Assembly: GCA_001632425.1 (NCBI GenBank)
Contig: KV425582.1
Coordinates: forward strand, 268,000-329,540
DNA: 61,541 nucleotides
Direction: 5' to 3'
Source of the DNA: Neolentinus lepideus HHB14362 ss-1
Lineage: Eukaryota > Basidiomycota > Agaricomycetes > Gloeophyllales > Gloeophyllaceae
The notes under the pieces are model-generated. The model made no database searches, was not told the origin of the DNA, and was given only the letters and a program-made list of their open reading frames with translations. Positions within the stretch are counted from its first letter, which is position 1, and the number at the start of each line of letters is the position of its first letter. Positions 49,333 through 61,331 of the stretch are shown in pieces. A program made the translations under genes and the position numbers.

Positions 49333-49661
49333 GGTCTTGAAGCTTGAAGCTTGAAGTGTGGAGCTTTGGCCGTGAAAAAGATGAATAATACTATCTTATG
49401 GGTAAAATCTATACTTAGACTTCGTGGATGGATGAAGCGCTGTGTCACCATGGTGCTGTGCCACACTTGATGAACTGTTATGGATGGGGCGCGGGCCATG
49501 AGCGCCGTGCTGTGAGATCAGGATATTCAGCATTGCGTCTGTCAGCGACGTTCTGGGTATAGTCCCCGTCAGTGTTGGGTCCTGCGGAAGGCGGAGACCT
49601 GTGCTGTGAATAAATACAAGTGAGGAAACGTGGACAGTGTGCCCCTCAGTTAGAAGACACT
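49333..49661. other. Interval between convergent genes
   Basis: About 330 bp between the dioxygenase and MFS stop codons, expected to hold both 3' untranslated regions. A short triple repeat of GCTTGAA occurs near 49340. No gene seen. Confidence 0.5.
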
Positions 49662-51714
49662 CTAATCCTCGTGATCATCCTCCTCTTGATATCTATCCGA
49701 GTCGCGGACTAAGAACAGCACCATGCTTGCAGCCACAACAATCGCCTAGACATCCAGCCCGTCTTAGTACCAGTCAAACAAGACTCAAAACCGGCGTTGG
49801 TACACTTACCCCGTGAACCCAGAACACAAGCTGGGGGAAGGTTGAAATAGTCCTGTACAACATTGGGTAAGGACGGAGTGAGGTGTGTATGAGGGTAAAG
49901 TGGCAACTTACGAGGTCAAGATGGTGCCCATAACAATGGGCGACAAGAACGTTCCGAGGCTTGATACCATTTCCACCGCGCCCAGGGCGTCTCCTGTGAG
50001 ACAAAGCACCGTTGATGTTACATGCAGTCGAAATAGTACTGAGGATCATCATACTATACCTTGCTTCAATGGGTGTACAGTCGCCACAACTAGGCTACGC
50101 GCAACAGGGCCGCCACCGCACCCAAACCCAAGCAAAATGATAGCTAGATCACACCGCAGCAATGCGAGTCATGAGTACAGAGAAAAACATCGCCCCAAGC
50201 CCGGAAAGAGAGATACCCACCTAATATCTGTGTAATCCGCGTATTCATATAACCGAGCAGTATATACGCAATAGCGTTGATCGTCCACGACGCAACGGCG
50301 ATGTGCACGTCTAGGCGGTCGCTAGTCTCAGAAATCTCTCCACCCCTGCTGGAAGTCCTGATCGGCTTGGCGCGCAGGTGGTATGGGCGGAGGATGCGCC
50401 GCACGAGGAGTGGGATGATGAGAGTTAGGCAGAAGACGTCGACGAGGCTGAGAGTTGTCAGTACATATCCTGTCTGCAATTCCATGTTAGTACTTTATTC
50501 AAGTGCAATATTCAAGTTTGTTTTGGATTAGGTGAGTAGAACGTAAGACACACTTCAGAGGGCTCATAGTTGTGTTTGGCAGTAAGGAAGAGGACCATCG
50601 ATACCGCGCCGTACGCGTCCGCTAGCTGCGTGAAGATGATGTGCACCGCGCAGTAGAACAGGCGCCAGTTGCGCTTTCCGGTGACCGGGTTTCGAGTGGG
50701 TTTGAACTCTTTTAGCGGCTCCGGCACCACAGTGCGGATGAGGTAGTGTTTGGCCTTGTCCAACCGGCTACCAGCTACAGACACTTCTGCCTCCTGTGCC
50801 TTCGCCTTGCGTTGCCGCCGGAGCTCGTCTCGCTTCTCTTTGGAGAAGGACTCGGGTATGAGTAAAAAGACGTACACCCAGATGGAGGCGAACATCGCTG
50901 CTGATAGGTAGTACACGACAAGCACATTGTGGAAGCGGGTCGTGATGGCACCGCCGACGGTGAAGGAGATGGCGCCACCGAAGACGGACCAGCCATTGAG
51001 TTTGCTTATTGTAGCAGTCCTGCACGAATTAGATCTTCTGAGACAATCCCGCACAATTAATGTGATATGTTTACCTCTCCTCAGCGGAGACCAAGTCGAC
51101 GATGAACATGTTTGCAGCAAAACCAAAGACAGGAGGTTGTGCGAAGGAGCCGCAGAGAATCCATGTGCAGAGGAAGATGAGTTCGAACCAGCCGGAAGCG
51201 AACGTCGATGATACCAGGGACAAGCCGTGACCCATTGCAATGGTAATCAGTACTAGCGTCACTGGTTTTCGCCCGTACCTCGATGCGAAAAGGCTCGCCG
51301 CGCTGTATCCAATAACAGCTAGCAAGCTTGTCAGTAACATTGAATTATTGACTGAATTGACACAAACGAATTCTGCTCACAGCCGAGTCCGTCAGATATG
51401 GATATTGCTGTGAATATAGCAGCAAACGTCTTCTGGACACCTGGGATCGAGCACTGCTCTGTGGATAGTCCGCCATCTGAAGGTATACTGCCTGGGTCGT
51501 TGAGTGTATACCATAGTCGGCAGGCGAATTGATTAACTACGAAAAAGGTGGTAGTACTCGGAAGGATCGTGGCGAGGCGGTAGACAAGTACGACAGGGGA
51601 GATGAGTGTGACGGGAGAGATTCCTGAAGAATAGGGTTTGACCGTCTCCGAGCCTGCTACGCGAAGTAATGCCTGCGTTTCCGAATCAGAGTCAGGCTCC
51701 GGATAGCCGCTCAT
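49662..51714 (-). CDS. Major facilitator superfamily transporter
   Basis: A membrane transporter of roughly 500-550 residues. The start MSGYPEPDSDSETQALLRV (ATG 51712-51714) is followed by membrane segments VVLVYRLATILPSTTTFFVV, then SASLFASRYGRKPVTLVLIT, which contains the MFS loop 2-3 motif (RYGRKPV). GFAANMFIVDLVSAEERTA and NGWSVFGGAISFTVGGAITT follow. A cytosolic loop rich in Lys/Arg/Glu (SKEKRDELRRQRKAKAQE) separates the halves. The second half has LFYCAVHIIFTQLADAYGAV and TLSLVDVFCLTLIIPLLVRR. The acidic tail ends RYQEEDDHED at the TAG 49662-49664. The layout resembles the proton-coupled folate/SLC46 and related drug-type MFS proteins of basidiomycetes; the substrate is unknown. Confidence 0.85.
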
Positions 51715-53257
51715 CGAGTTTGCTCTGCCGGACAAGGTGATCGCTTTCGAGAGCCACAAATGTAGCGAGAGCAGAGCAAGGGAATTCGGCGAACTTACAG
51801 AATTAGTATCGTTATGAAGGTGGGATAAGGGAAAGCAGGCATCAAACTTCTTGCACTAGACCTGGTCGGACTTCTTGGTTACACTCACTCTATCGTGCGA
51901 GTTCCCGTCGAGATCCCGCGTTAGCCAATCACGACGCGATACTGTCTAGGACCGGGATCCGGGCCACTTCAGCATATATTTCCTCTAGCTCCCGCAGACA
52001 TGTATATTTCTATGAAGTAGCTATACAGTCTTGTAGACATCTATCTTGTGAACATTTTGATCCTCTCATCACGCAAATTTATTGAAAATTGAATGAACTA
52101 CATGCAAAGTTTGGAGACAGGTCAAGTGAGCACTGAAACCACGATCCGGGCCACTTTTATCATCATTGTAGTGTGCCCTGTCCTAGCTCTACCTCTACAA
52201 AAGTTATATCATAGGAAAGGTAGACATTGAAAGGATTTGTTTGCATAATATTGCAAGGAACGGGGGCGAGACGGGAGGAGAGTAACAACGTCAAAATGGG
52301 GTGTCTCACCAGATTGAGACACCAAAAGTGCTCCAACTTGTCGGACCCGTCATTCTTCCATTCCTCCCTCAATCCTCTTCAAATTTTGACAGTGGGGTGC
52401 CATAGGGGTGTTCTCAAGATGCGCGCAAGCGGTTTGGTCGAATGTGTTGTATCTGTCGAGATATAGAGGTGGCCCGGATCCTAGGGTGGCCCGGATCCTG
52501 GACTCCCACGGTAGCTCCCGAGCACCGCCACACTACTAATTCATCCGCAATGTGTCCACGCGCGAGCTTTGCTCCGCGAATATAAGACTGACTGCGACTT
52601 GACTGCGACATCTGCAGCTGCTTGCTGGGCCCACAGTTCTTCTATTATATCAACAGTGCGCAGTAGATACGTGGCGCAGCTTTGCATGAAGCAGTCTGCG
52701 CAACTAAATGCGGTCTGGACGCATCGACCATGAATCAAATTCTGATTCCGTGCCATGAGCCTGGGTCCGGGGGAAAATGTGGTGACCGTTTTGGTCAATA
52801 CTAGTACTAATTATAGAGAGGCTCGAAGGAGAAGAACGTGAAGGGCCTTCACCAAGCGGTCGAAGATCGTGCTATATCGGGAGTGCAAAATGGTTCGACA
52901 TAACTACTCAAACATGCACTTACCCGATGATGTTCACTTCCCGGTCGAAATGCTGCTGTAGGCGCAAGCCCACGAGACCTAATAATATATTACGGCTAAG
53001 ATGACACAACCGGCCTACAATTACTGCAAGATTTACTCAACCCAATAAGGCATATGTAAAAATACAATACAAGCGACACGAATCACTAGTAACCTGTGTG
53101 ACGACGAGCTCATAAAGAAATACAAAGAGATCATGCTGCAAGGTCCGTATACAATGCCATGATATTATACTGCAAAGTCCGCGGGTCCACTTACAACACG
53201 CTGGCATAAGACCATAAACCAAGAAACCTTCGTGATCACTCGTAAAGGTTGGTCCTT
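51715..53257. other. Intergenic region with a small inverted-repeat element
   Basis: About 1.5 kb. Apart from the inverted-repeat element at 51955-52498 I saw no recognisable gene; the 85-codon frame at 52541-52798 has no features. Confidence 0.5.
51955..52498. repeat. Nested inverted-repeat element (MITE-like)
   Basis: The word GATCCGGGCCAC occurs twice on the plus strand (51956-51967 and 52143-52154) and twice inverted (52469-52480 and 52486-52497). The outer pair is exact over 13 bp (GGATCCGGGCCAC at 51955-51967, partner at 52486-52498) and the inner pair over 12 bp. The outer interval is 544 bp and the inner 338 bp, with no coding frame. Such symmetry suggests one miniature element inside another of the same family. 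Confidence 0.6.
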
Positions 53258-54388
53258 TCAAGCATCGTCGTCGTGACTGCGGTACCACAGGATACCGCCC
53301 AAGTCTACACCTTTGAGCACAGCAGCCCATTCGTTCGAGGTGAACCGGGCACACCGAGCCTCTGGACCATGAGGCTCTGGTTGGATATTAGACGTTTCCC
53401 CTTCCGAATGTGGAGGGTCCACAGGTCCGTACGCAGCCTGATTATCGACCGAGTCATTCTGGAATCGCCGGATAGCGGCGACCAGATAGTCGCGGTTCTT
53501 GCTCGGCCTCGGCGACAGCAGAGCACCGGCCTTCCGTTCATCGCTGGAGTGCCAGTGCGAACCATCAGCCATTAGAGACGAGGGGACAGTCGATTTAAGC
53601 GCCTCCGCAGAACGATCGGAGCGGGGCGGTGATAGAGGAGTGTCAGAGTCATCAGAGTGAATAGAAGAAAGATCGGTACCGCCAAATGCAGACACTGCAG
53701 AGCTGCTTGCGCTCTGAGATTCTGTTGGCGGCTCCAAATCGGGGAGAAGATCGTTAGGCCGGAATCGGCGTAGAGATCTGAAGCTACTGGGCGTCGCATC
53801 CCAAAGACGCATAAGGTAGCTCCCCAGTCGAACTTGCTCCTATATCGGTGTGACAATCTGTATCATGAAGGACATAACAGGTTTGCTCACTTTAGCATTT
53901 TGATTTAGGAGAGAGGACATGGCCAGGACGGTCGTCCTCAGACGTACGACCAGATTTACGCTTGTCACGAGCGAGACCGAAAGGAACGACAGATCGGAGA
54001 CAGTATTAGTGTGCATCGTTGGACCATAATTTGGAGGCGCTCTGGGGCCGACATAATCCCCTCGGAAATGCACATCGAAAACATTCGCCCTGGGGAGGCG
54101 GGCGTAAGCGTCCTCGTACCTTGGTCGGCCTGGATCCTTCCGGCCTGCGGAGGTGGCTGCTTCTCGCTCAACGAGGCAACGCTCTTCTAGAAATATATGC
54201 TCGCATAGAACGTCTTTTCGTGGGTATACTGTCCACTTGTCATCCTCATATGATGGACGTGGGTAGAACACTGTGGAACATGATGAGCGGGGGTGTAGTG
54301 TGAATAGCAGCATCAGGACCGCACTAGGCAAGATGTTGAGAAACGAAGCATCAGGCATCGTTGAAGGAATCAGTCCTAGGTTTCGCAT
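53258..54388 (-). CDS. Hypothetical protein with a Ser-rich C-terminal half
   Basis: A gene of about 350 residues that I do not recognise. The first exon (54388 to about 53890) starts MRNLGLIPSTMPDASFLNIL, has a short hydrophobic stretch (SAVLMLLFTL), then VFYPRPSYEDDKWTVYPRKD and a second hydrophobic stretch (LSFLSVSLVTSVNLVVRL). After an intron the second exon reads RLWDATPSSFRSLRRFRPND, then Ser/Asp-rich sequence and PSKNRDYLVAAIRRFQNDSV, ending LWYRSHDDDA at the TGA 53258-53260. The two hydrophobic parts suggest membrane association, and the true start may lie further upstream. Support is the long open exons and a plausible splice. Confidence 0.5.
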
Positions 54389-55021
54389 CCGGCTCCCCTG
54401 ATTCTGATTGTTGAGCGGTGGTCGAGAAGTGTGAGGGATAATAGGAACACACTATGCAGCACAACGTTGAAGTATCTTCAGATATCAATTGCCGCCATTG
54501 CATCGCAACTCTAGCCATGCGGGATGAAGTTTTCTACACGATGAGGGGAATCCAGTTGAAAGTCGGACACATATCATGATAAAAACCGTCAGGAGTTTCC
54601 CCTTTGAAAAGAAAGACAGGAAACGTACTAGCTTCAAACACCTCTATGCAAGTGTGACTGTCGAGTGGAGGTACGAGCAGGGAGTGAAGAATAGAGAAAC
54701 AGCAGAGGGGCCTCGACGTGTGTTTGTAATGCTAATGCCACGGAACCAACTGCCCCCGCGAAGAAACCCAGGACCAATGTCAAGCCGAAGCGCTGCACTT
54801 AGGGCTTGATCTTTTCCGGAAGATTGAGCGCGTGACGTCACGCGCTCCTTTTCGATCACATGCTTCTTCTGTTAGTCACGTGATGATCAATTTGCACGCG
54901 TCCGTACCCGTGGCTTCCCTTGGTCCTTGTCATGCTAAGACTCTAAAACATCCGATTCTTGTTCCACCATCTTCTATCAGTACCCTAATCCGTAATACTC
55001 TCCTATCTTAGCCATTACGCC
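54389..55021. other. Divergent intergenic region
   Basis: About 630 bp between the hypothetical gene and the carbonic anhydrase. It includes a perfect inverted pair GAGCGCGTGACGTCACGCGCTC near 54824-54845, which contains a TGACGTCA (CRE-type bZIP) core. No gene seen. Confidence 0.5.
54824..54845. promoter_or_regulatory. Palindrome with a TGACGTCA (bZIP/CRE) core
   Basis: A 22-bp perfect palindrome whose arms GAGCGCG and CGCGCTC surround TGACGTCA. It lies about 180 bp upstream of the carbonic anhydrase ATG. TGACGTCA is the binding site of ATF/CREB-type bZIP factors; that it acts here is inference. Confidence 0.5.
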
Positions 55022-55897
55022 ATGCGTACGCCATTTACTATCTCCAACCGCTCATTGCCGCTATTTATGGGCAGATGGACGCATTCGAAACCCTTCCTAC
55101 TCCCAACACAACACTCCCGCGGAAATCTAACGAAGACACGCGTTATACTTAACAGAAGAAGCATGTCGTCCTCTACTGTAAATTACTTCCTTGCTGCCAG
55201 CGAGGAATACCAGAAGACCTTCGGGGACAAGGGTTCTCTCCAGACCCCGCCAGTTAAGAAGTTGGCCGTAGGTAATGTGATGTGATACTGTGATGATTTT
55301 GGACGCATCTCCATTGAGCCCATCCAGTGACTTGCATGGACTCTCGTATCAAGTAACAGTCTTGTCGCTTGTTAGGCGATAAGCGCTAACTACTCATCCA
55401 GTGTCGTCGCACATCTCGGATTGAAAGAAGGCGATGCCCACATCATTCGGAATGCAGGTGGGAGCGCGTGAGTGTCTCGCTGAAGACGCTATCGCCTTCC
55501 CATAACCGACGTGCATCTTTCAGCAAGGATGCCCTCCGAAGCATCATAATCTCCCAGCGCCTTTTGGGCACTCGCGAAATCGCCATCTTTCATCACACGA
55601 AATGCGGCATGCTTACCTTCTCCACTGATCAGCTCCGACAGATCGTAAAGGACTCGGATCCTGCCGATGAAGGGCTAAAAGCGGTCGACAACATCGACTT
55701 CCTGGAATTCGCCGATCTCGAGGATTCTGTGAAGAAAGACGTCAAATTCCTGCAGAATAACCCCTTGGTGCTTAAAGAGACCAAGGTCACTGGATGGGTA
55801 TACGAAGTGGAGACTGGAAAAGTAAGAGCGATTCGATTACATCAGTATTGTACAGTTACTCACGCACAATATCAAATAGATAAGACAAATCGTGTAA
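55022..55897 (+). CDS. Beta-carbonic anhydrase, probably mitochondrial
   Basis: A zinc enzyme that interconverts carbon dioxide and bicarbonate; about 230 residues in five exons. The zinc-site motifs appear in order after splicing: TCMDSRINV (Cys and the Asp-Arg dyad), GDAHIIRNAGGSAKDALRSI and IAIFHHTKCGML (His and Cys ligands). The C-terminus VTGWVYEVETGK continues after a last intron with IRQIV and TAA (55895-55897). The first 48 residues contain many Arg/Lys/Ser and almost no acidic residues, as in a mitochondrial presequence. A second ATG (MSSSTVNYFLAASEEY, near 55163) begins where the mature family members begin. The gene converges on the first P450 gene, 117 bp apart. Confidence 0.9.
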
Positions 55898-56014
55898 AGA
55901 CGAATCCTAAAGCTCGCTTGATACAATCATATCGCAGATTACTGCTGGATTCTGGTATCTTGAATTATTCTTGTACCATGGTGACCGTAATGACCATCCG
56001 AATGATGATAACTT

Positions 56015-58435
56015 TTATTGGCAAGTGACCATCTTGATCTTAAGAGGCATCGCATCGGAGGGTTCTACGAGACAGATTAATGGTTGCCGACACGAGGAGC
56101 GTCGATTTCTTACTCATGGTCACTGTAGCTGTCGGCTTGGCCTTCTGTCCCTCGTACGTTGGATGGAACTCAAAGTTGGCAATGAGTACCCTGTGCGGAA
56201 GCGATTAGGGATGGGTGCGACATGTCGAGAATCGCACTGTAGATGACACGCACGCAAGGATTGCCTTCATCTCCATGACCGCCATGGTCTTCCCAATACA
56301 ACCATGCGGACCTGCCAGGAACGAAAGCGTGGAGAAAGTAGGGTGATACGACGGAGGTAGGTCGAGCCAGCGCTCCGGCCGGAATCTGTAAAATATCCAT
56401 TGAGCAATGAGAGCGAAGTTAGATCGGCGCTACCAGCTTACTCTTCGGCGTCGTCGCCCCAGACTTCTTTCCATGTGTTGATTGCTCGGATCTTTTGTGC
56501 GGAGTATAGGTAAGAGACAGCACCTCGTAACGAAGAGCAGCCACACTTACAGGGATCGTAAACAAAGTGCCTTTCGGAACGCGAACACCTTCGAACCAAA
56601 GATCTCTACCGGCTTTACGGTACGTAATTGGGACCGGTGGAAGCACGCGCAATCCTTCTTGGCTATAGGAGTCATAAGCAACGCGATAAAGCCAAAGGAC
56701 GCCGCTGTGTTGAATATGCACTCACACGACACAATCCAAATATTTCAGTTCCTTCAGCGTTCTGTAATCGGGCCTGGGATTGGTGGAGATCACTTCGGAC
56801 ACCTCAGCCCGCAGTTTGGACTGTGCTTCCTGGTTGCATGCTAAGAGGTACAAAGTCTACAAAATGTGATCGCTGAGTCCAGAGGGTCAGATTTCGCAAC
56901 AATACATGGCACGAACCCAAGCCAGACCTGACGCCGTTGTTTCATGACCAGCTCCCAAAAACGTGAGCTAAGCATGCGGCATATTCATTTATCAGCCTGA
57001 CTAGCAGCGACTGGACACCCATACCATCTGTTCAATGAGCTCGCGGTCACTCATACGGTAAGCAGAGGGGCTGGCTTGACCCTGCTCCTTGTCTTCTGAT
57101 GTCCTGGCTGTCAGAAGCAGAGACATGATGTCCTTCTTACTGGCCGTATCGGACGAACCCACAACAGCTGATTCGGCAATTTTGGAAGCCAGGATTTCGG
57201 CGCATATTACTCGAATACGTCGCGTAGTGTCCAGCATGGTTGTCAGCGGAGCTGAGACGATCAAAATTCAAAGTAGCATGAGAAACCATCCTGGATGATC
57301 AACTGATTATTTCTTACAGGTAAGAGGGAACTTTCTGAATAAATCTCTATGACGGTAGGCCCAGTCGGACCGAAGCAGAGCGGGGACTCCGGGCAGCACA
57401 ATAAATGAGGTGATCTTTGCTTGGTTCTCTCCGGACTGAAGGTTAAGGAGCTGCTCGTAAGCTATGGCCAACTCATTGTTTGGGTCGAGCAGTGAATTGC
57501 ACTTGTAGCCAAAGGCGGTCTCGCATATGATGTCTAGGGCCACCTTGCTCACTGAAAAATTGGCATGAATCGGTCAGTACGAGCGAAATCCAATATCGGT
57601 GTAGGTTCCAGACGCACCCCAGTCGTAGATGTGGAACTCAGTTCCCCCGGGATTGCTACCTTGGTCAGTCATTTGTGACTTTAACGTCCCAACCAGACTA
57701 ATGCAACAATGCGCTTTTCAATTGTAATTGATGGGTTGCTAACGTATGAGCGTACGTCTCAATAGGTCCATAGTACATATCCGTTTCTACCATCTTTATA
57801 TTAGCTATACATTCAGACATACGGACGTCACAACACGCACGGGCCATCAGATTTGGGATTGAAAAGGCCGGATTCATCACTTTTCTCATCAATTTGTGCT
57901 CGTCTCCTGTGACAGTGAGTAAACCCCAGCCAGCGGCCATACCCAGAATGTTTCTCATGAAGTTGGGCTTGCGTCACCGTTGCTTATGAGCACGATTCCG
58001 CAGTGCCTCCGACTGTTGAGAAACTTACCCGTGGACAGTCCAGCCATTCGCTTACCAATGTCCTTTCAAGTACCTCGGGTTTGACAAGCAGTATACGCTC
58101 TATGCCGAGGGGTCCCACAGCTCTGACATTTGGACCGTATGCCTTCACCCAGTCGCGTTGGAGGATACCGGGTTCAGCACGCGCAATTTCAAGGAAGACT
58201 CCAGTAACGGGATTGCCCAGGGGAGGGCCAGGAAGCTTCCTAAGGGGTGATAGGAAGCGGGGCCACAGCAACACGTTGAAGAATATCTTAAACACGACAA
58301 ATCCTTGCATGACCTTAGAGACGGCCAGAATAGACCTATCGCAATCGCGAACGTACCTGCAACACCAAGCAAAACAAGTTGAATGCTAGTGAAATTCCCT
58401 CGCACGGAGGACAGCATCTTTTCGAGTGTCTCCAT
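56015..58435 (-). CDS. Cytochrome P450, tandem copy 1
   Basis: A microsomal heme monooxygenase of about 540 residues in many exons. An N-terminal membrane anchor (FTSIQLVLLGVAG, then FVVFKIFFNVLLWPRFLSPL) precedes the proline hinge LRKLPGPPLGNP. The I-helix has FLGAGHETTASGL (oxygen-binding Thr), the K-helix EGLRVLPPVPIT (ExxR), then FRPERWLDLPP and the heme loop FLAGPHGCIGKTMAVMEM with the Cys ligand. The end VLIANFEFHPTYEGQKAKPT...TVTM is completed by a last exon KPSDAMPLKIKMVTCQ and TAA at 56015-56017. The start is the first ATG (METLEKMLSS). Substrate cannot be told. It is a close paralogue of the next gene. Confidence 0.9.
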
Positions 58436-58913
58436 TCCGCAGGAGACGAGACGCGCCACAAATGCTCAGCACTCAGCAGTCTGAGTTGATATATAAATCG
58501 CATGTTTACCAGTGCTACTGAGCCGCACAAGTGATAGTCGCGAACAAGCTTTCGACTTCCAAATACTCCACTCCGCCGCCATCAAGTTACACGGCTATCG
58601 CAATACAGACATCATCTGACTTCCATAGTGGAGAACATGGAATCAAGATCTTGATTCTCAGTGCAGCACTGGTTACTAAGGCAATGCAGAGTCTTTGATA
58701 TCAAGCTTGGAGGAATAGATGGCACGGACGACGACAGGACGAATCCGTGCGGAACTCTGCGGAACTCCGCAGACCTGAGTTAGGCAATTTATTAGCCTTA
58801 ATTAATGGCATCGAGTGTAAGACTCAAAGGCGACCCAATCAACTATATTGCTCGTATATGCTACGACATCAAATGAAGTGATCCAACTTGAAGGTAGCAA
58901 GTATTCTAACCTA
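58436..58913. other. Spacer between the tandem P450 genes
   Basis: About 480 bp holding the 3' end of P450 copy 2 and the promoter of copy 1. No gene seen. Confidence 0.5.
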
Positions 58914-61331
58914 CTACGGTGACACGATACGCACAAGAAGGGGCATCGAATCCGCTGGTTCTACAAGAATTCATCGAACGTGAATAAAGAAATAAACCAC
59001 GGTACTCAGTACTTACTCATAGTGACAGTAGCAGTAGGCATCGCGTGCTGTCCCTCATACGCTGGCTTGAAACCAAAGTTCGCAACCAATAATCTACATA
59101 TTACGTTGAGTAAATTATGATACTACACCACTACGATCATGCAAATAGGGGTTACGTACGCGAGGATAGCTTTCATCTCCATAATGGCCATGGTCTTGCC
59201 TATACACCCATGCGGACCTGCAAGAAACGACAAAAAGGAGAACGTGGGATTGTACGCCTCTGGGAGGTCAAGCCAACGCTCTGGACGAAATCTGTACGAA
59301 AATGTCTATTAGAAGTCAGACCTCATGCGGGACTTCGGCCCCATACTCTTCAGCGTCGTCTCCCCAGACTTCCTTCCACGTGTTGATCGCACGAATCTGT
59401 ATTCATAGCTTAGCAGGATGCAGTCCGGATCAGAGGAAGCTAAACGCTCACTGGCAAACAGAACAGTGTACCTTCGGGCACCCAGACATCGTGGAGCCAG
59501 AATCCCGTACCAGTTATTCTGTTAGTTACTGGAACGGGAGGGAGAACACGTAAGCTCTCCATGCTGTGACATCAGACCGGTAGATGATTAGTATGCAATA
59601 TTATGAATAAACACGCGCGTGAAGATATGATACGGTTATATCAGACTCACACAACTGCATCCAAATACTTCATGTCCTTCAGAGTCCTATAGTCGGGCCT
59701 CGGATTTGAAGAGATGACTGCGGAGACCTCGGCGCGCAGTTTCGACTGGGCCTCCAGATGGCTCGCCAAGAGCCACAGAGCCTGTGCAGCCATAAGAACA
59801 CAACGAAGGTAGCAGAAAGAATCACCGACCCAAGAAAGACCCGAAGCTGTCGTCTCATGCCCAGCTCCCAAAAATGTCAGCTACCATCATCACGATCCGC
59901 ATCAGGGCACGTAACAATAATACCTATGGTAAGCGCAAGTGTACCCACCATCTGCTCTATCAAAGCCTGATCTGCCATATGATAACCATCCGCATCTTTG
60001 ACGTTATCGTCTGATGCTCGGGCTCTGAGCAATAGCGACATAATATCTTTCTTACTGGCGGTGTCGGCTGCGCCAACCCCTGCTGTTTCTTGAACTTTGC
60101 GAGCAAGTAGCTGAGCGCATATCGATCGAATTTGGCGCACGGATGTCAGCATGGTGGCCACCGGTGCTAATAGAAAGGGTGTGTGAACTACAAAACGGGG
60201 GTACTGAATCAAAAGGAGACCTACAAAGCCCAGGTATTTTGTTGAACCAATGTCTATGACGATAACCCCATTCAGAGCGAAGCAGCGCGGGGCCTCCGGG
60301 AAGTATCATGACGCCTACAAGCTTCGCGTTGGTTTCATTGGACTGCAGCTCCAGAAGATTTTCGTAGGCAACAGCGAGCTCGTTGTCTGGATTGGTCAGT
60401 GAATTGCAGTCATAGCCGAATGCAGTTCGGCAGATGATGTCGAGGGTGACTTTGCTCACTAGAGCCGACATAGTCAGCCAATTCTTGGTGGTGCGTGAGT
60501 TCTGATGTGCGTGCGTACTCCAGTTGTACATAAGAAATTCCTTCTGATTAATCTGTTCTGCATTCTCAACGATCTCAGTCTTGAGCTTCTTGATGAGACT
60601 GGGTATTGTAGAACGGGTCTTCATTATAATGTAAGAAAGTACAACGTAAACAGAACGCACATCTCTATGGGCTCGTAATACATTTCTGTCTCTTGTGTCT
60701 GGTCTTAGATGGGACTGTGAGAGACATCGAACGTATACTCACGAGACATGAGGTTCGGAATTGAGAAGGCTGGATTCAACACCTTCCTCATCATCCGATG
60801 CTCGTCTCCAGTTACCGTCAACAGCCCATACCCAGCAACCAAACCCAAGATATTCTTCATGAAGCTGGGCTAACATCCTCACGCGATTTAGCGGAGACAC
60901 TTCCGCGTTCTTCGTGTAACTTACTCTCGGGCACTCAAGCCAGCCGCTCACCAGAATTCTGTCTAGATCTGCTGGCCTCATAACGACAAGTCTCTCGACA
61001 CCGATAGGCCCCACGGTTCTGACGAGGGGGCCATGTTCCTTCACCCATTCTCGTTGTATGATACCGGGTTCTGATCTCGCTATAGGTAGGAAGACCCCGA
61101 GCAAAGGATTCCCTAACGGAGGACCTGGCAGCCGTCTCAGAGGAGATACGAAGAAAGGATATATGAATGTCCCATAGAGTGTCCTCAGAAGGAGTGTCAC
61201 TGGACAATCGAATAGTCATCAGGCAGAGCGGCCAAGATTGAGATCGACTCACAAACAAGCAGGAGTAATGTGTACTCGACAGTCTGACGCAGGGAATGTT
61301 CCGTCCACTTCAAGCTCGAGAACTCAGTCAT
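58914..61331 (-). CDS. Cytochrome P450, tandem copy 2
   Basis: A paralogue of the P450 at 56015-58435 with the same motif order and similar exon joins. The anchor (TEFSSLKWTEHSLRQTVEYT, then LTLLLRTLYGTFIYPFF) is followed by LRRLPGPPLGNPLLGVFLPI. Conserved blocks are IARSEPGIIQREWVKEHGPL, GDEHRMMRKVLNPAFSIPNL, FLGAGHETTASGLSW, ESLRVLPPVPVT (ExxR), FRPERWLDLPE and the heme loop FLAGPHGCIGKTMAIMEM. The last exon is KPADSMPLLVRIVSP with TAG at 58914-58916. The ATG at 61329-61331 opens the model. It reads as functional. The substrate is unknown. Confidence 0.9.

Noticed and set aside
47772..61331. A secondary-metabolite cluster of dioxygenase, MFS transporter and P450s
   Set aside because: No backbone enzyme (terpene synthase, polyketide synthase, NRPS) is present, and unrelated genes and about 4 kb of non-coding DNA separate them.
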